Origin: Actinernus sp. WN-2022
Taxonomy: Eukaryota; Cnidaria; Anthozoa; Actiniaria; Actinernidae
Direction: 5' to 3'
NCBI GenBank assembly: GCA_030867875.1
Contig: JAOWCC010001589.1
Coordinates: 86,513,537 to 86,577,536, forward strand
Length of the DNA: 64,000 nt
Both the position numbers and the translations under genes were made by a program. Numbering within the stretch: the stretch's first letter is position 1; every line of letters begins with the position of its first letter. Shown piece after piece: positions 12,496 through 23,834 of the stretch. A model generated the notes under the pieces. That model was not told the origin of the DNA. It worked only from the letters and a program-made list of their open reading frames with translations, and did not search any database.

Positions 12496-13926
12496 CAGAG
12501 TTTCAGAGAACCCATTAGCTTCAGACCAGCGGCGAAAGCTGTTTGATGTCTTACTGAATAGAGTGAATATATATAAAAACAGTCTGGAGAACAAACGTGT
12601 TACCGTTTCACGCCCCTCTCCCGATGAAATGAAATCGTTTTTAGAATTCGTATATCTGTTCTGTTGTTCGATTGGCGTCATACCTCATTTCAGCGTGCAG
12701 TACGACGATAGCGTTTGTTTTCTTATATTCGTATTGAGCAGCAGGGAATTCTGTCTACGCATGCGCTCGAATCTATCCGCGCGGGTTTCCTGTGTGGTTT
12801 TGCAGGGAAATAAAACAAATATGGCGGCGTGCTTCGTACGATTTTGTTTCCTTTTTTCCCTACCTTCATTTTATTCAATTTGTTCAACACGAATTTTTCC
12901 TGAGAGTACTTGTAGAGTTTGTTGTCGGAGGTGTGAAAAAGATGTTGAATATACTCGAAATTGAGGTTCAATTTAAAATTCTATCCGAGCTGCTTCGGTA
13001 CCGAGGAGAGCCCTGCTAAATTTGTATCATATATTGCAAAACAATGTAACAAAACATCCTGGAAAGTCCCCAGGTTACCGGCTTTTTGTTATATATTTTT
13101 TCCCTCATGTCCCTTTCAATAACAGCTTGTAAGTGCTGAACAGAAAAAAGTTGAAAGACCACTGAAAAGGAGTTCTAGGTTACCGTTTAGCCATGCACAG
13201 CCAGAAAGAGTAAACCTCAAAAATAGAAAGCAGAATAAACACTTTTTGGCTACATTTAAGAGGAACAAATGGGGAGGTTATTCCTAATTCTACCAATCAA
13301 AACCCTGTCTGAAAACTAAAAAAAATGAATTGTATAGCTTAAATGAGGGCTCTTTAATATTATAAAAAGAAATATACTCTGTAGACACAGATGGACAAAA
13401 GAACAGACTATTAAACATGACATGCAGTTTAATATGAGATCAGGCAATCTTTATTTATAATTCTACAGGATTCTTCCTAGCCTGTTTCCAACCTACCCCA
13501 CATACTTGAAGATTATATCCTAAAACTTCTACATTTGTATTTTGTCTAAGCTAGGTGTGAGGATTAAGGGCATTAAGACCCCGGCCTGACTATAGTTCAA
13601 GGAATTTTGTAACTCTGCAGGGTGGTCAAGATTTTTGACCACATTCTAATTGCTATATAAAAGACTATTGAATGACGCTCTCGACCAGTTATATGTGGCC
13701 GTATTAACCTGAACATGCAAGAAAGGAACAGTGTCCATTATTTATAAATTGTGTTATTCAGTGCCACAGTCAACTCTGCAAAATAAAGTAAAAGAAATAG
13801 GGGAGGTAGTAAGGAATGTGATTATCCATTGAAGTAATCATGCAAATATTGACAATGGACAAGATAATGGGGGATAACAGTACATCCACAGCTTGACTCA
13901 TAAAATAAAATAAAAACCAACAAAAA
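12496..13926. other. Intergenic, no gene supported
   Basis: Overlapping open frames on both strands at 12487-13019 have no recognisable domain. An AAATATGGCGGCG motif at about 12816 resembles a YY1-type promoter element, and a plus-strand frame could start there, but nothing else supports a gene. 13020-13926 is AT-rich with no structure noted. Confidence 0.4.
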
Positions 13927-16090
13927 CAAAACGCGTTCGTAACAAAACAGTGCCCGTTGGATTACCTCAGATCTAAAAAAAAAATGTATAAAAGAGATAC
14001 TTTGAAAAAGAGAGCTACCAAAACCGCAATGTCCTCTGATTGGAATGAATTTAAGAAAGTCCGTAATAGTGTTAATCAGAGTATTAAAGTAGCAAAGTCT
14101 AATTATTATCAAACACAAATCAAAGATAACTCTGATAACCCAAAAGAGATATGAAAACTATTAAATCAACTCACAAGTAAAAAGTCCGACGGTACACTTA
14201 TAAGTGAAATTAAGACAGATGACGGAATGGTACTAACTGAACCAATAGCAATTGCTGAGCACATGAATGAGTATTTCTCATAGATCGGCCCTGCACTTGC
14301 TGCTGAAAATTGTACGAGCTCTGATTCCCACGGGAGCCAGTGTAAATCTTACGTAAATGAGGAAAAGTCTGTCTTTATTATACAACGGCTTTCAGTAGCT
14401 AAAGTTTTGAAACTAATAAAGAAACTTTGCGTTTCTAAAGCAGCTGGCCTGGATAGAATATCCAATAACGTACTCCGTGACTGTTCTGAAGAGATCTCCG
14501 AATTTCTCACAAATTTGTTTAATCTGTCACTTAAACAAAACAGTTCTCAAGAGAATGGAAGATTGCTCGATTATCACCAATTTTCAAACAAGGCAAACAA
14601 AACGAGGCAGGTAATTACAGACCGATCTCTATTCTCTCAACCATTGCCAGAATATTTGAAAAACTAGTCTGTGGACAGTTTTACAAATATTTACAAGAAA
14701 ATAATCTTCTAAATAAACACCAATCTGGATTTAGAGCCATGCATTCAACTGCAACTGCACTTCTTGACCTAACAAATGAGTGGTATATAAACATTGATAA
14801 AGGCAATTATATAAAATAAATGGAGTTGTGTTTTTAGATTTAAAAACGTTTTTGACACAGTAGATCATTCCATTCTCCTTGAGAAGTTATCTCTTTATGG
14901 GGTAGAACCCTCCACTCTAAAATGGTTTTCATCCTACTTGTCAAATAGAGGTCAAAAGTGTTTAGTAAATGGTACATTATCCTCTGAGTGTTTGATAAAA
15001 TGTGGCGTGCCACATAGATCTATTCTGGGTCCGTTACTCTTCTTACTCTATATAAATGATCTACCAAATTCAGTGTTAGCAACTGTTGGCCACGTCTTTA
15101 CGCCGATGATACAAGTCTCTCTTTTACGGCTCCAGACGTGAGTAAACTGGAGACCGAAATAAATATGGAACTGACATCTGTAAAGAAATGGCTTATTGCT
15201 AACAAACTTTCACTCAATCTTCTTAAAACCGAATTTATGATTATAGGTACAAGACAGAGATTGGATTTTGATTATGATATTGAAATCTCATTGAATAGTA
15301 TTTCTGTAAGAAGAGTGAAGGAAACTAAACACCTCGGTGCATGTATATTTAGATTGAAAACCTTCGGTGGCACGCACACATTGAAAATACTATTTAAAAG
15401 GTATCCTCTGGTCTTGCATGGGATATTGAGGAAAGTAAGGCCCTTTGTACCAAGAGATGCTTTAATAAAAGTCTACAAGGCACTGATTCTTCCACCCTTA
15501 GAATATAATTGCCTATTGTTTGGGATAACCTTGGATCGGGTCTTGCCAATAAGTTACAGAATAATAACTAAATCTGATTACACAATTAGGTCAACAGACA
15601 TTCGTTAAGGAATTGTGTTGGGAATCATTAAAAGAAAGAAGACTAAAAACAAGGGCTATTATGATGTACAAGACAGTAAATAACCTAGCGCCCAGCTATC
15701 CGTTTCTGATCTTTTTATTAAAGAATCCCAACACTGTAGCTATAACTTACGTCATTCAAATACAAACCTTCATATCCCAAGACCTCGAACAGAAGCACTA
15801 AAAAGACGTTTTTTCTTACAGTGGGGCCAAAATTTGGAATTCTTTGCCCAGTTTTACAAAAGAGGCAAACAGTTTAACTATATTTCGAACGGAGCTCCAA
15901 AATATTGATATTTGTGAACTCATGGACTGTTTATAATATATTTTTAACTTATATATTTAACATAAGTTTTGTAATTATATTATTAGTCCAAACTTTTAAA
16001 TACTATTAACTTATTGTAACGGTTCTCTTGGAAACCAAACATAACTTGATGAGATTCCGTGTTTTAAATAAAGATTCATTCATTCATTCA
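13927..16090 (+). mobile_element. Decayed LINE (CR1/L2/jockey-like), 5'-truncated
   Basis: The fragment encodes, in broken frames, the end of the endonuclease linker and a reverse transcriptase. Visible blocks are a lysine-rich linker (13957-14154), KAAGLDRISN (about 14437), the SGFRAMHST block (about 14725), FDTVDHSILL (about 14850), GVPHRSILGPLLFLLYINDL (about 15004) and the catalytic YADD at 15099-15110. YADD lies out of frame with the preceding block because of a frameshift. The thumb and C-terminal region follows to about 15900. The 3' end carries AATAAA and a (CATT)n tail at about 16066-16090. In-frame stops and frameshifts show that it is dead. Confidence 0.85.
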
Positions 16091-16731
16091 ACGTTTTTGG
16101 TTAGTGCATGGAGACTTCACATTCGGTTGTATAAAGTTCACCTTTACAAACTCTTCACATATTTCACGATAAACTTATGTTGGGAAAAATCAGTTGCCAC
16201 ATTTTATATCTCCTGCATATAAACTCCAATCTTTTACTTACCATTTATCTTGACGTTGACCACACGGCAACTTCCAGTTCGCGCCAAATTCAATTACTCG
16301 TGATAGGACGTTAACGCCGGCTACCCGTAGGCTACGTCCAATTGAGTGCAGTTTACTATTAAAATCATTTTTTTAAGAAAGGGAAAATATCAACAGAGGT
16401 AACAAGTTGATGAGGAAATTTCTCGTGCTTAATTGTTTGATTTCTGACTGACTTTTAGTTGTAAACAAAGGCATTTTCTTTTCAAGATCCCACGGCTGAC
16501 ACTAGGGAAAATCCTGATTTTCCCGACGCTTCGGTCAATTTTCCTCCAAAGAGAGTCTTTGCTGACTTTCCAAGTATCTGAAACACACTAGAAAATAGGT
16601 ACAAAAACTTGAAAATGCATTTTTGAGCGGACAGAGTCTTGTAAAAGCTAAATTTTCACTCAGCTCTGTCCGAACACTCCTTTTCCGTTCACATGTGGAA
16701 ATTCCCGCGATTATTTTGGTCAGCACCTTAG
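16091..16731. other. Intergenic, nothing recognised
   Basis: No gene or strong repeat was seen. The short open frames have no domain. Confidence 0.5.
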
Positions 16732-16914
16732 CAAATTTCCTCTGGTTTTCCGTGGTGTGGACTCTTATTTACCACGATTTACGTCATCACATCGTCAAAA
16801 TTTGTTGTGGACTCACAAGGCGCAGCCGAGTGAGTCCACAACAAATTTTGACGATGTGATGACGTAAATCGTGGTAAATAAGAGTCCACACCACGGAAAA
16901 CCAGAGGAAATTTG
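16732..16914. mobile_element. 183-bp near-perfect palindrome (foldback element)
   Basis: Two arms of about 85 bp, starting CAAATTTCCTCTGGTTTTCC and ending in the exact complement, flank a loop of about 13 bp centred near 16823 (AAGGCGCAGCCGA). No target duplication is obvious at the palindrome edges. The sequence shares no tips with the 9019 or 28332 elements. An annealed transcript or single strand would form a very long hairpin. Confidence 0.75.
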
Positions 16915-17464
16915 TTTTTTACAACGATATTAGAAAACGTACAAGGAAGTTTCGTTACAAAGCGTGACAGCTTTGAAAGAGCCAGCGTTGTCTATAACTT
17001 TCTCGCGTCAGCACCGTTGTCTGGACTCTCATTTACCACCGCACATCGACCAATCAGATCGCGAGATTACCGGCAATTGTGGTTAAAAGCAGAATTCCCT
17101 GCTCTCGTATTGCGTTATTGAGTTGTGAATAGTGTATACCAAATAACAACTGAAACCCTACATTAACGTTATGGACTGGTACACTTGAAGGAGTCGCTAA
17201 GCCGATGGTGTTTCTGCACCACAACATTAATATTGAATCAGTTCATGTACCTTAGATATAGAATTCCCCAGTGAGAAACAATATCAGATGGCACAGTAGC
17301 CGACCCGCGGTAACCCGGCAGGACGGCGATGGCTTTGACGACAGAACGTAGAAAAGAGTTTCCTCCCGAAATTTGGTGTTTACTATTTCCTTTATTTAGC
17401 ACAACCAGATTTTTCTACTATGATCAGTACCAGGAGCTCATTAATGGGCTCCTTTTAGCATATA
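16915..17464. other. Intergenic, nothing recognised
   Basis: The open frame 16912-17121 has no domain. Nothing else was seen. Confidence 0.45.
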
Positions 17465-17690
17465 GCTTCGTTCAGGCCGAACGAAAGACGGTGTGATTTA
17501 CTTTCTTACGTTCGCGTTCTTTTTTGAACGTAAAATTTGGAGGTTTTCACGTTATGCTTGAACAGAGAACGGTCAAGATGTTTTCGACTGCGTGCATTGC
17601 TACATGCAGTTATTGTATTTTGTAAATTTAATCTTAAAAGACTATCGTTTTATGTTCTTGATACTGCCGTCGTGGTTGCTTATAAGCTGT
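17465..17690. mobile_element. Diverged partial copy of the 37-kb inverted-repeat element
   Basis: Blocks shared with 37024-37394 include AGGCCGAACGAA, GAACGTAAAA, TGCAGTTATTGTATTTTGTAA and a GCCGTCGTGGT block that corresponds to the right terminal repeat there. The left terminal repeat is not recognisable here. It is non-coding. Confidence 0.55.
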
Positions 17691-18210
17691 CCCAGCTGTT
17701 TATTTGCATTCCCTCATGTGAATTATGCATTTTGCCAGAATTTTTCTGAAGAGTTTTGCGAGAGCGAATTCGGTGCTGTACGTTATCAGGACTACTTTAT
17801 GTCCCATTAGCGTTCATGAAGTTACCTAGCCTACAAATAAAATAATATAATGACGACATAGAACGCATACTAAATGTAAAATATAGAAAAAGAGAAACTC
17901 AATCGACAGTGACAGATCGCATCTTTAGCATGCTAGAGCAGAAAAGACAAACTGATTTATCCCTACCCAGCCACCCCACCCCCACCCCCCGTCATTAGAT
18001 TTTAATGCTAGAACTCTTATCAACTGTTAGTTTTCGTAATTTCAGTTTTACTTCCCCACCGGCGCAACGCAACGTCAGATTTACGAGACAAATAATTCAC
18101 TGAATTCAGTAGTATTGGTATCGTATTGTTATCGTTCCTCGCTGTCTGGCATGTCGGTTATGAGCAATTGTTCAACATTTACCTCAGTTTCTAAAATCTG
18201 CTATAAAGTT
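17691..18210. other. Intergenic, nothing recognised
   Basis: No gene was seen. A C-rich tract lies at about 17970-17990. Confidence 0.5.
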
Positions 18211-18310
18211 ATAACAACCAACACACTAAATTCCAATTCGATCTGTGGCTTAGCCGCCGGTCCTGACTTCGATCAGCCTTTATGGTAGTTTCAGGCCCCG
18301 TTAATAATTC
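18211..18310 (+). mobile_element. SINE 3'-end fragment
   Basis: This matches the tails of the SINEs at 8375-8628 and 12280-12495, from AACCAACACACTAAATTCC through a TAGTTTCAGG terminus, but has no tRNA-like head. It is probably a 5'-truncated copy. Confidence 0.7.
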
Positions 18311-18494
18311 AATGTTCAGTGTTATAAACAATAGTAAACTAATCAAATTCTGTTCGGCAAAAACGATCCGCATCTGATATCATTACGAAGAGTAAAAAAT
18401 CGGCGAATTAAATTCTGATGCCTGGTAATGGTAATGATAAGATGTGAGCATGTGTAGCCTGCTTGCCGGCTCTTCTGTAATTTCTTTCCGTCTT

Positions 18495-19500
18495 AGTAGT
18501 AGGGAGAGAGGCGAATTAAGCCCCTTTTTTGAAGTGCAATCTCATTAAATGGAAGGGATGACGTCACGGTTCTATTGTCTTTCCGCATGAACAAAATGCG
18601 GCGCTCTCATGAATAAAATGCGGCGCTCTCATGAATAAAATGGGGGTGAATAAATTATCTTTTGTATGGGGCTCATGAATAAAGTGTGGTGGAATCTGAT
18701 GACGGCATAGAAGGCGGAGGATTTCAATTTCAGCTGCACAGCAGAACCCATACAGAACTCCTAAAAAATTCCTAATTATTTTCCTTACAGCTATTACCTT
18801 CACTATCACTCGTAACGTAATTCTGAGATCAGAATATTTATAAACCTTTACAGTAAATCCACTATGACTTATAAGAGCAACTTTGCTATTGTGCTTAGGG
18901 ATTAACGATAACCGAAGGGTCATCAGTACAGTATGTCAGAAACAATAGCCCTATTGTTTCGAGGAAAACTCTTGAGATGCAAATTCTTCTCTAAAACTGA
19001 ACTATAATTACAATGCGAATAAAAACAAATCCACCAGATAAATTAAACAAAGTTTATTCAATCTCAAAAACACCTATTGACAGTTTGTTTTCCTTAGTCT
19101 CACAGAGTTGAAAACTTTCATACTTCTCAGTTCTTGGGTTAATATAATGTACCGTGTTACAAGATTACACTGATTTATGTTTCATTGATGTTTTTCTTGT
19201 TGACAAATGCTACAGACAGTTGTGTTTTTACCGAGGAGAGGAAAATTAATGACCTAGGTAGTCTAGTCTAAAGTAAGAAAATTGGAGGGACCACAGACGA
19301 AATGATAAAAAACCGGATCTCCTCGGGTGTAGGGATCTAATCAGCAATATATATATAATTAGACAAGAAAGGAAAGGCTGAGTTTTTCTTCTAGTCTAAA
19401 AACTCTACTTTAGCTATCATTTTCTAGTCTAGTCTAGCAATTGTATTATTTTCTAGTCTAATCGTTCTAGACTACAAAGTATCTAGTCTAGAAACTCACA
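18495..19500 (+). mobile_element. Polinton-like left-end fragment
   Basis: It starts AGTAGTAGGGAGAGAGGC, close to the tip of the 40796-44302 element, and then follows that element's terminal repeat in the same order. It carries TGACGTCA with GGTTCTATTGTCT (18559-18580), tandem ATGAATAAAATGCGGCGCTC modules, the ACTGATTTATGTTTCATTGA block, and AATTAATGACCTAGGTAGTC near 19250. It continues past the point where the inverted repeat ends in the intact element (TAGCTATCATTTTCTAGTC near 19412), with an insertion of about 110 bp. The rest of the element and its other end are missing, so this is an old truncated copy. Confidence 0.75.
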
Positions 19501-19548
19501 ACACTCACAACACCCGATGCCCACAAGCCTGCAACGCCCTCCTCCTCT

Positions 19549-19672
19549 ATCCAATGGGGGGGGGTGTCATTATTTTGTGGGACCAGAGAACTGCAGGGTC
19601 ACAATTTTTTGGGCAAGCCACAAATTCAGATCTAGTAGCCCCCCCTACCGCTAAATAATGTCCGGTCCCTAA
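19549..19672. mobile_element. Fragment of G-rich Harbinger-like MITE
   Basis: Read from the right, the end is TTAGGGACCGGACATTATTT followed by a G-run, similar to the 46418-46862 element (GGGAGCGGTCATTAATTACT plus G-run). TAA follows the tip. The interior shares an ATTTTTTGGGC motif with that element. The left end begins in a G-run and lacks a matching tip, so the copy is truncated or diverged. Confidence 0.4.
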
Positions 19673-19979
19673 ACAAAATTAACCGAGACCGACCATGTGA
19701 AAATTATTATAGACAGTTATGAGGAGCCGCTCAAACCTTTACGTTAATTAAATCTTCAAACTAATTAAAGTAATTAAACCTTTACGCTAATTAAATCGTC
19801 ACGGTAATTAAAATGACGGACATCCGGCTCGCAAACATATCACATTTCACAAGTTAAACTAAACAAGAATTATAATCTAAGCAATCTGGCGTAACCCTAA
19901 CCCTTTGGGCTAAATAATAACTTTAAGAATATAAAAGGAAACGAAGAATTTATATCAGTTTAAAAAATAATTCCTTCCA
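19673..19979. other. AT-rich intergenic
   Basis: The stretch holds several TTAATTAAA-type blocks in a short irregular repeat (19740-19815). No gene was seen. Confidence 0.45.
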
Positions 19980-20046
19980 CCGAGGATCGAACCCGCAACT
20001 ATTTTAGAGATGAGGGAATTCGCTGCCAGCACCAAGACAATAGGCC
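19980..20046 (-). repeat. tRNA-like sequence (pseudo-tRNA or SINE head)
   Basis: On the minus strand a GGTTCGATCCTCGG B-box-like block near 19983 is preceded by a GGTGCTGGCAGCG segment and AT-rich sequence at about tRNA spacing. No good clover-leaf acceptor pairing was seen, so it is more likely a SINE head or tRNA pseudogene than a working tRNA. Confidence 0.4.
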
Positions 20047-20298
20047 AAAACAATAGATATTAAAGTATTATATTATGTTCTTCTGGACAACCTTTTTGGC
20101 ATTGACTGTACATACAGCGAAGTGCAAAAACTTTGACCCCCCGCTCCTCAACTATATCAATATATCGGGTGCATTATGGGTCAGGGAGTAAGTTCAATAA
20201 AATGCAACTACAGCCAAATATCCGCGCGCGTTTGCAAATCATCACAGCGAAGACTTGTGTAGTTGATTTAAATTTCAAGAATGTATCTAGAATACAAC

Positions 20299-21738
20299 AC
20301 TTTTACTCGGGACAGGCAGGAAAGTTTAAAGCAAAGTAAATGCACTCTATTTTCTGTTTGAACAAATATTTGTTTCTGATTTTATATTATAAATTAATGT
20401 TTACGTTAGCAGAACGTAACGCGGACGGAACTATCATGCCGAATTTCATCTGCGAAGCAAGAATTCAACGGTATTTTTTAAACTGTTTCGCGAAAAATTG
20501 AAGAGATTAAAATAGCTTAAAGGTTTACACAATTTCATAAATTTATTGACCACAAATTCATAAAACATTTAATTATTTTGATTAAGAAACGGATAGAAAT
20601 TAACGTATCCCATATCATTGCCATATTTTATGATATTAAACGATTCTAAAAAATTCTAATAACCTCTTAGTTATTCCTCTTGAAATTTTCTTATCCAGTT
20701 TTATTCAAGGTTCGGAGGGATCCTGTTTTTATGGTATAATTTTTTTAGTAAAAAGCTTTTATGAAATTTTATGTTCGATAATTCTTGGATTCGCATCGCT
20801 GAATGTTCTTATTATTGTTGCACAGTTTTCTTTCATTCTTAAAATGTATTTTGTATGCTATTTAAATCTCATAATTGTGACGAAACTGTTTATTTAGCTT
20901 CATCATTAAACCAAAAACGTTAGCAGATATGGTTCCATTTAACAACATCACTTTATTGTGAATCCTAGTTTCCTAATTTCGTAGATAACGAGCCGCGACA
21001 AACTTTTGAATAATTAATTTTCGAAGTTTCATTTTGTAATTATATTGCAGCTACAAACAACATCATTTTTTTTATCAGATTGTGAATTTCGTCTCATCGG
21101 AATCAGCTAAAATAAACATTACACAACAGTTAAAGAAAACGATTCGATGTTCAAACTGTAAGAGGTTTCCTTACGTTACACTATAAAATGTTTATTTTGC
21201 TTTGTCGATACGTTTTCCAACTATAAGCCATGCTCTTGTGCAGTCTGTGCATCCGGTCAGTACATATGAATCCTTTCATTCTGCTCTTTGAAACGTTATA
21301 TCAGTCTAATAACACTGATCAGTTCAGTCTTCACAGAATTAGAAGACAGACGGAGATGGGAATACCTGCGCTGATATCGAGCTGAATTTCTTCATCGCTC
21401 TCAGTTTTGGTTTAGAATCATTGACAACGAATGTAGAATGTCAAAGTTTCAAACGAATTGATATTGGCCCTGAACCCACATATCAGGTGTAATCATGTCT
21501 CCTCTTCATCGGTTATCTCGATATTTTAGGTCATCATAAGATATCCTAACAGCTTCACAAATAGCTCTGAACCTTCGAATCTGAAACTTCGGCATGATCA
21601 TTTCCCGTTCTCTTTCCGCAGACGTCCAGGGATATGTTCTGTTTTGCAAATCATAGTATTCGATCTAACAGTAAATATATAGAGTGCATTTAAATACTCA
21701 GGTTTATTTAAGCTGTCCTGCTTGTCCCGAGTAAAAAT
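20299..21738. mobile_element. About 1.4-kb element with long imperfect inverted ends
   Basis: The left end TTTTACTCGGGACAGGCAGG runs on to AATGCACTCTAT. The right end (about 21676-21738) carries the complement of both blocks in the right order. The interior is AT-rich without a recognisable open frame. It is probably a non-autonomous DNA transposon. No target duplication was identified. Confidence 0.5.
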
Positions 21739-21791
21739 ATATATTAAATTATCATTAGCATTGTTCCCTTCATCTCAAAATACACTTGGCT

Positions 21792-22571
21792 CCTGACTAT
21801 CGAACATTGTTGTCGTTGGATTACACGATCCAACTTTGTTGGATGAAAATGTGGCGGAAAGACGCCTGTCAAACATTTGATCGAACAGAATCAAACTTCA
21901 TCCAGCATTTGGTCAAGCAGAAAATGTTAGTCCAGACATGAGATGACAAACTATAGAACAATGTTGAACCGAGCAAAGTTGGATCGTGAAATCTAACATG
22001 GGATGACAATTATAACTATCGAACAATGTTGGATCGAGTAAAGTTGGATCATGCAATCTAACATGGGATGACAAACTATCGAACAATGTTGGATCGAGTA
22101 TAGTTGGATCGTGCAATCTAACATGGGATGACAAACTATTGAACAATGTTGGATTGAGTAAAGTTGGATCGTGCAATCTAACATGGGATGACAAACTATT
22201 GAACAATGTTGGATTGAGTAAAGTTGGATCGTGCAATCTAACATGGTTTGACAAACTATCCAACAAGGTTGGATCGAGTAAAGTTGGATCGTGCAATCTA
22301 ACATGGGATGACAAACTATCCAACAAGGTTGGATCGAGTAAAGTTGGATCGTGCAATCTAACATGGGATGACAAACTATCGAACAATGTTGGATCGAGTA
22401 TAGTTGGATCGTGCAATCTAACATGGGATGACAAACTATTGAACAATGTTAGATTGAGTAAGGTTGGATCGTGCAGTCTAACATGGGATGACAAACTATT
22501 GAACAACGTTGGATTGAGTAAAGTTGTATCGTGCAATCCAACATTAATGTTGTTCCGATAGTTAAATCAGG
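21792..22571. mobile_element. Inverted-repeat element expanded into a 60-bp minisatellite
   Basis: The outer ends are imperfect inverted repeats: CCTGACTATCGAACATTG on the left, and reading inward from the right CCTGATTTAACTATCGGAAC, each followed by TTGGATT(A/G)CACGAT and ACAACTTT-like blocks. Between them, from about 21935 to 22548, lie about ten 60-bp tandem copies containing GTTGGATCGTGCAATC, which is the same motif as the terminal repeat. The period is a multiple of three, which explains the long stop-free frames on both strands. These are not genes. Confidence 0.75.
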
Positions 22572-22805
22572 GCTTTAGATTATAATCCCAGTTGGATTTA
22601 ACCCACAATAGACATTTACATTTATTTAAAGTGCCAACACCTATTTTTTATCATCAATATCGATTCTACACCAAATGAATAGTTTAATATGTTTGAATAG
22701 AGGTTTATATCTCCAATATGCTAATGATATGACGTCAACCCACGATTCATTAATATACAAAAACAAGCTGGTAGAGATAAATAACATTTTATAAACATCC
22801 ATGTC
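22572..22805. other. Intergenic, nothing recognised
   Basis: AT-rich spacer between the 60-bp array element and the tRNA-like sequence. Confidence 0.45.
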
Positions 22806-22880
22806 ATAGTGTAGTGGACAAGACAGAGGACTAACAGCCGGTTGCAAGCGAGGTTCGAGTCACACTCCAGACGTGGATTT
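22806..22880 (+). repeat. tRNA-like SINE head or pseudo-tRNA
   Basis: A TAGTGTAGTGG A-box-like block is followed about 35 bp later by GGTTCGAGTCACACTCC, a good B box. The acceptor stem does not pair convincingly. The sequence downstream is not obviously shared with the other SINE copies here, so it may be a different SINE family. Confidence 0.45.
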
Positions 22881-23200
22881 TTATGTCCTTCTTTTCCTTT
22901 ACATCTCGCCATTCCTGTGATGTAACGCTTATTTGTAAATGCTGTCTTGATCAGTTTTTGAAGTAACCGAAGCAACCTGGCGTTTCATTGGAGATCAAGA
23001 TTCAATCATTTGTCTTTTGATTGGACGTCAAGATCTTCATGTGGAGTTTCATCGTGTATCAAGGTACATGCACCTCACCAAAATGGGATGATCTGATTGG
23101 CTGTTGATCTAATTATTATTCATAAATTTGAGAAGCTTAGTGATATTACCAAATATTGTAACTAAATCAGAAAATTGTTTCATTCACAAGGAGAAAGAAA
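22881..23200. other. Intergenic, nothing recognised
   Basis: No gene was seen. Confidence 0.45.
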
Positions 23201-23834
23201 TGACACGACATTAGCATATTGGAAATAGAAACCTATACTTTACTATACTTTACTATACTTTACTATACTTTACTATACTTTACTATACTTTACTATACTT
23301 TACTATACTTTACTATACTTTACTATACTTTACTATACTTTACTATACTTTACTATACTTTACTATACTTTACTATACTTTACTATACTTTACTATACTT
23401 TACTATACTTTACTATACTTTACTATACTTTACTATACTTTACTATACTTTACTATACTTTACTATACTTTACTATACTTTACTATACTTTACTATACTT
23501 TACTATACTTTACTATACTTTACTATACTTTACTATACTTTACTATACTTTACTATACTTTACTATACTTTACTATACTTTACTATACTTTACTATACTT
23601 TACTATACTTTACTATACTTTACTATACTTTACTATACTTTACTATACTTTACTATACTTTACTATACTTTACTATACTTTACTATACTTTACTATACTT
23701 TACTATACTTTACTATACTTTACTATACTTTACTATACTTTACTATACTTTACTATACTTTACTATACTTTACTATACTTTACTTTACTATACTTTACTA
23801 TGACACTACATTAGCATATTGGAAATAGAAACCT
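23201..23834. repeat. 10-bp tandem array (TATACTTTAC)n with duplicated flanks
   Basis: About 57 copies of a 10-bp unit run from 23234 to 23800 with almost no variation except a small slip near 23784. The 34 bp just before the array (23201-23234, TGACACGACATTAGCATATT and onward) recur just after it (23801-23834) with a single change and an exact offset of 600 bp. The 194-codon frame through the array is an artefact of the repeat. Confidence 0.95.

Noticed and set aside
12563..12964. 133-codon plus-strand frame
   Set aside because: Overlaps other frames on both strands, low-complexity hydrophobic composition, no domain.
21913..22561. Long frames on both strands
   Set aside because: Stop-free because the 60-bp unit is a multiple of three; same sequence on both strands and inside a transposon.
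19980..22880. Functional tRNA genes at 19980 and 22806
   Set aside because: B boxes are good but acceptor stems do not pair convincingly by eye; called tRNA-like only.
23219..23803. 194-codon open frame
   Set aside because: It is the translation of a pure 10-bp tandem array; no protein is credible.
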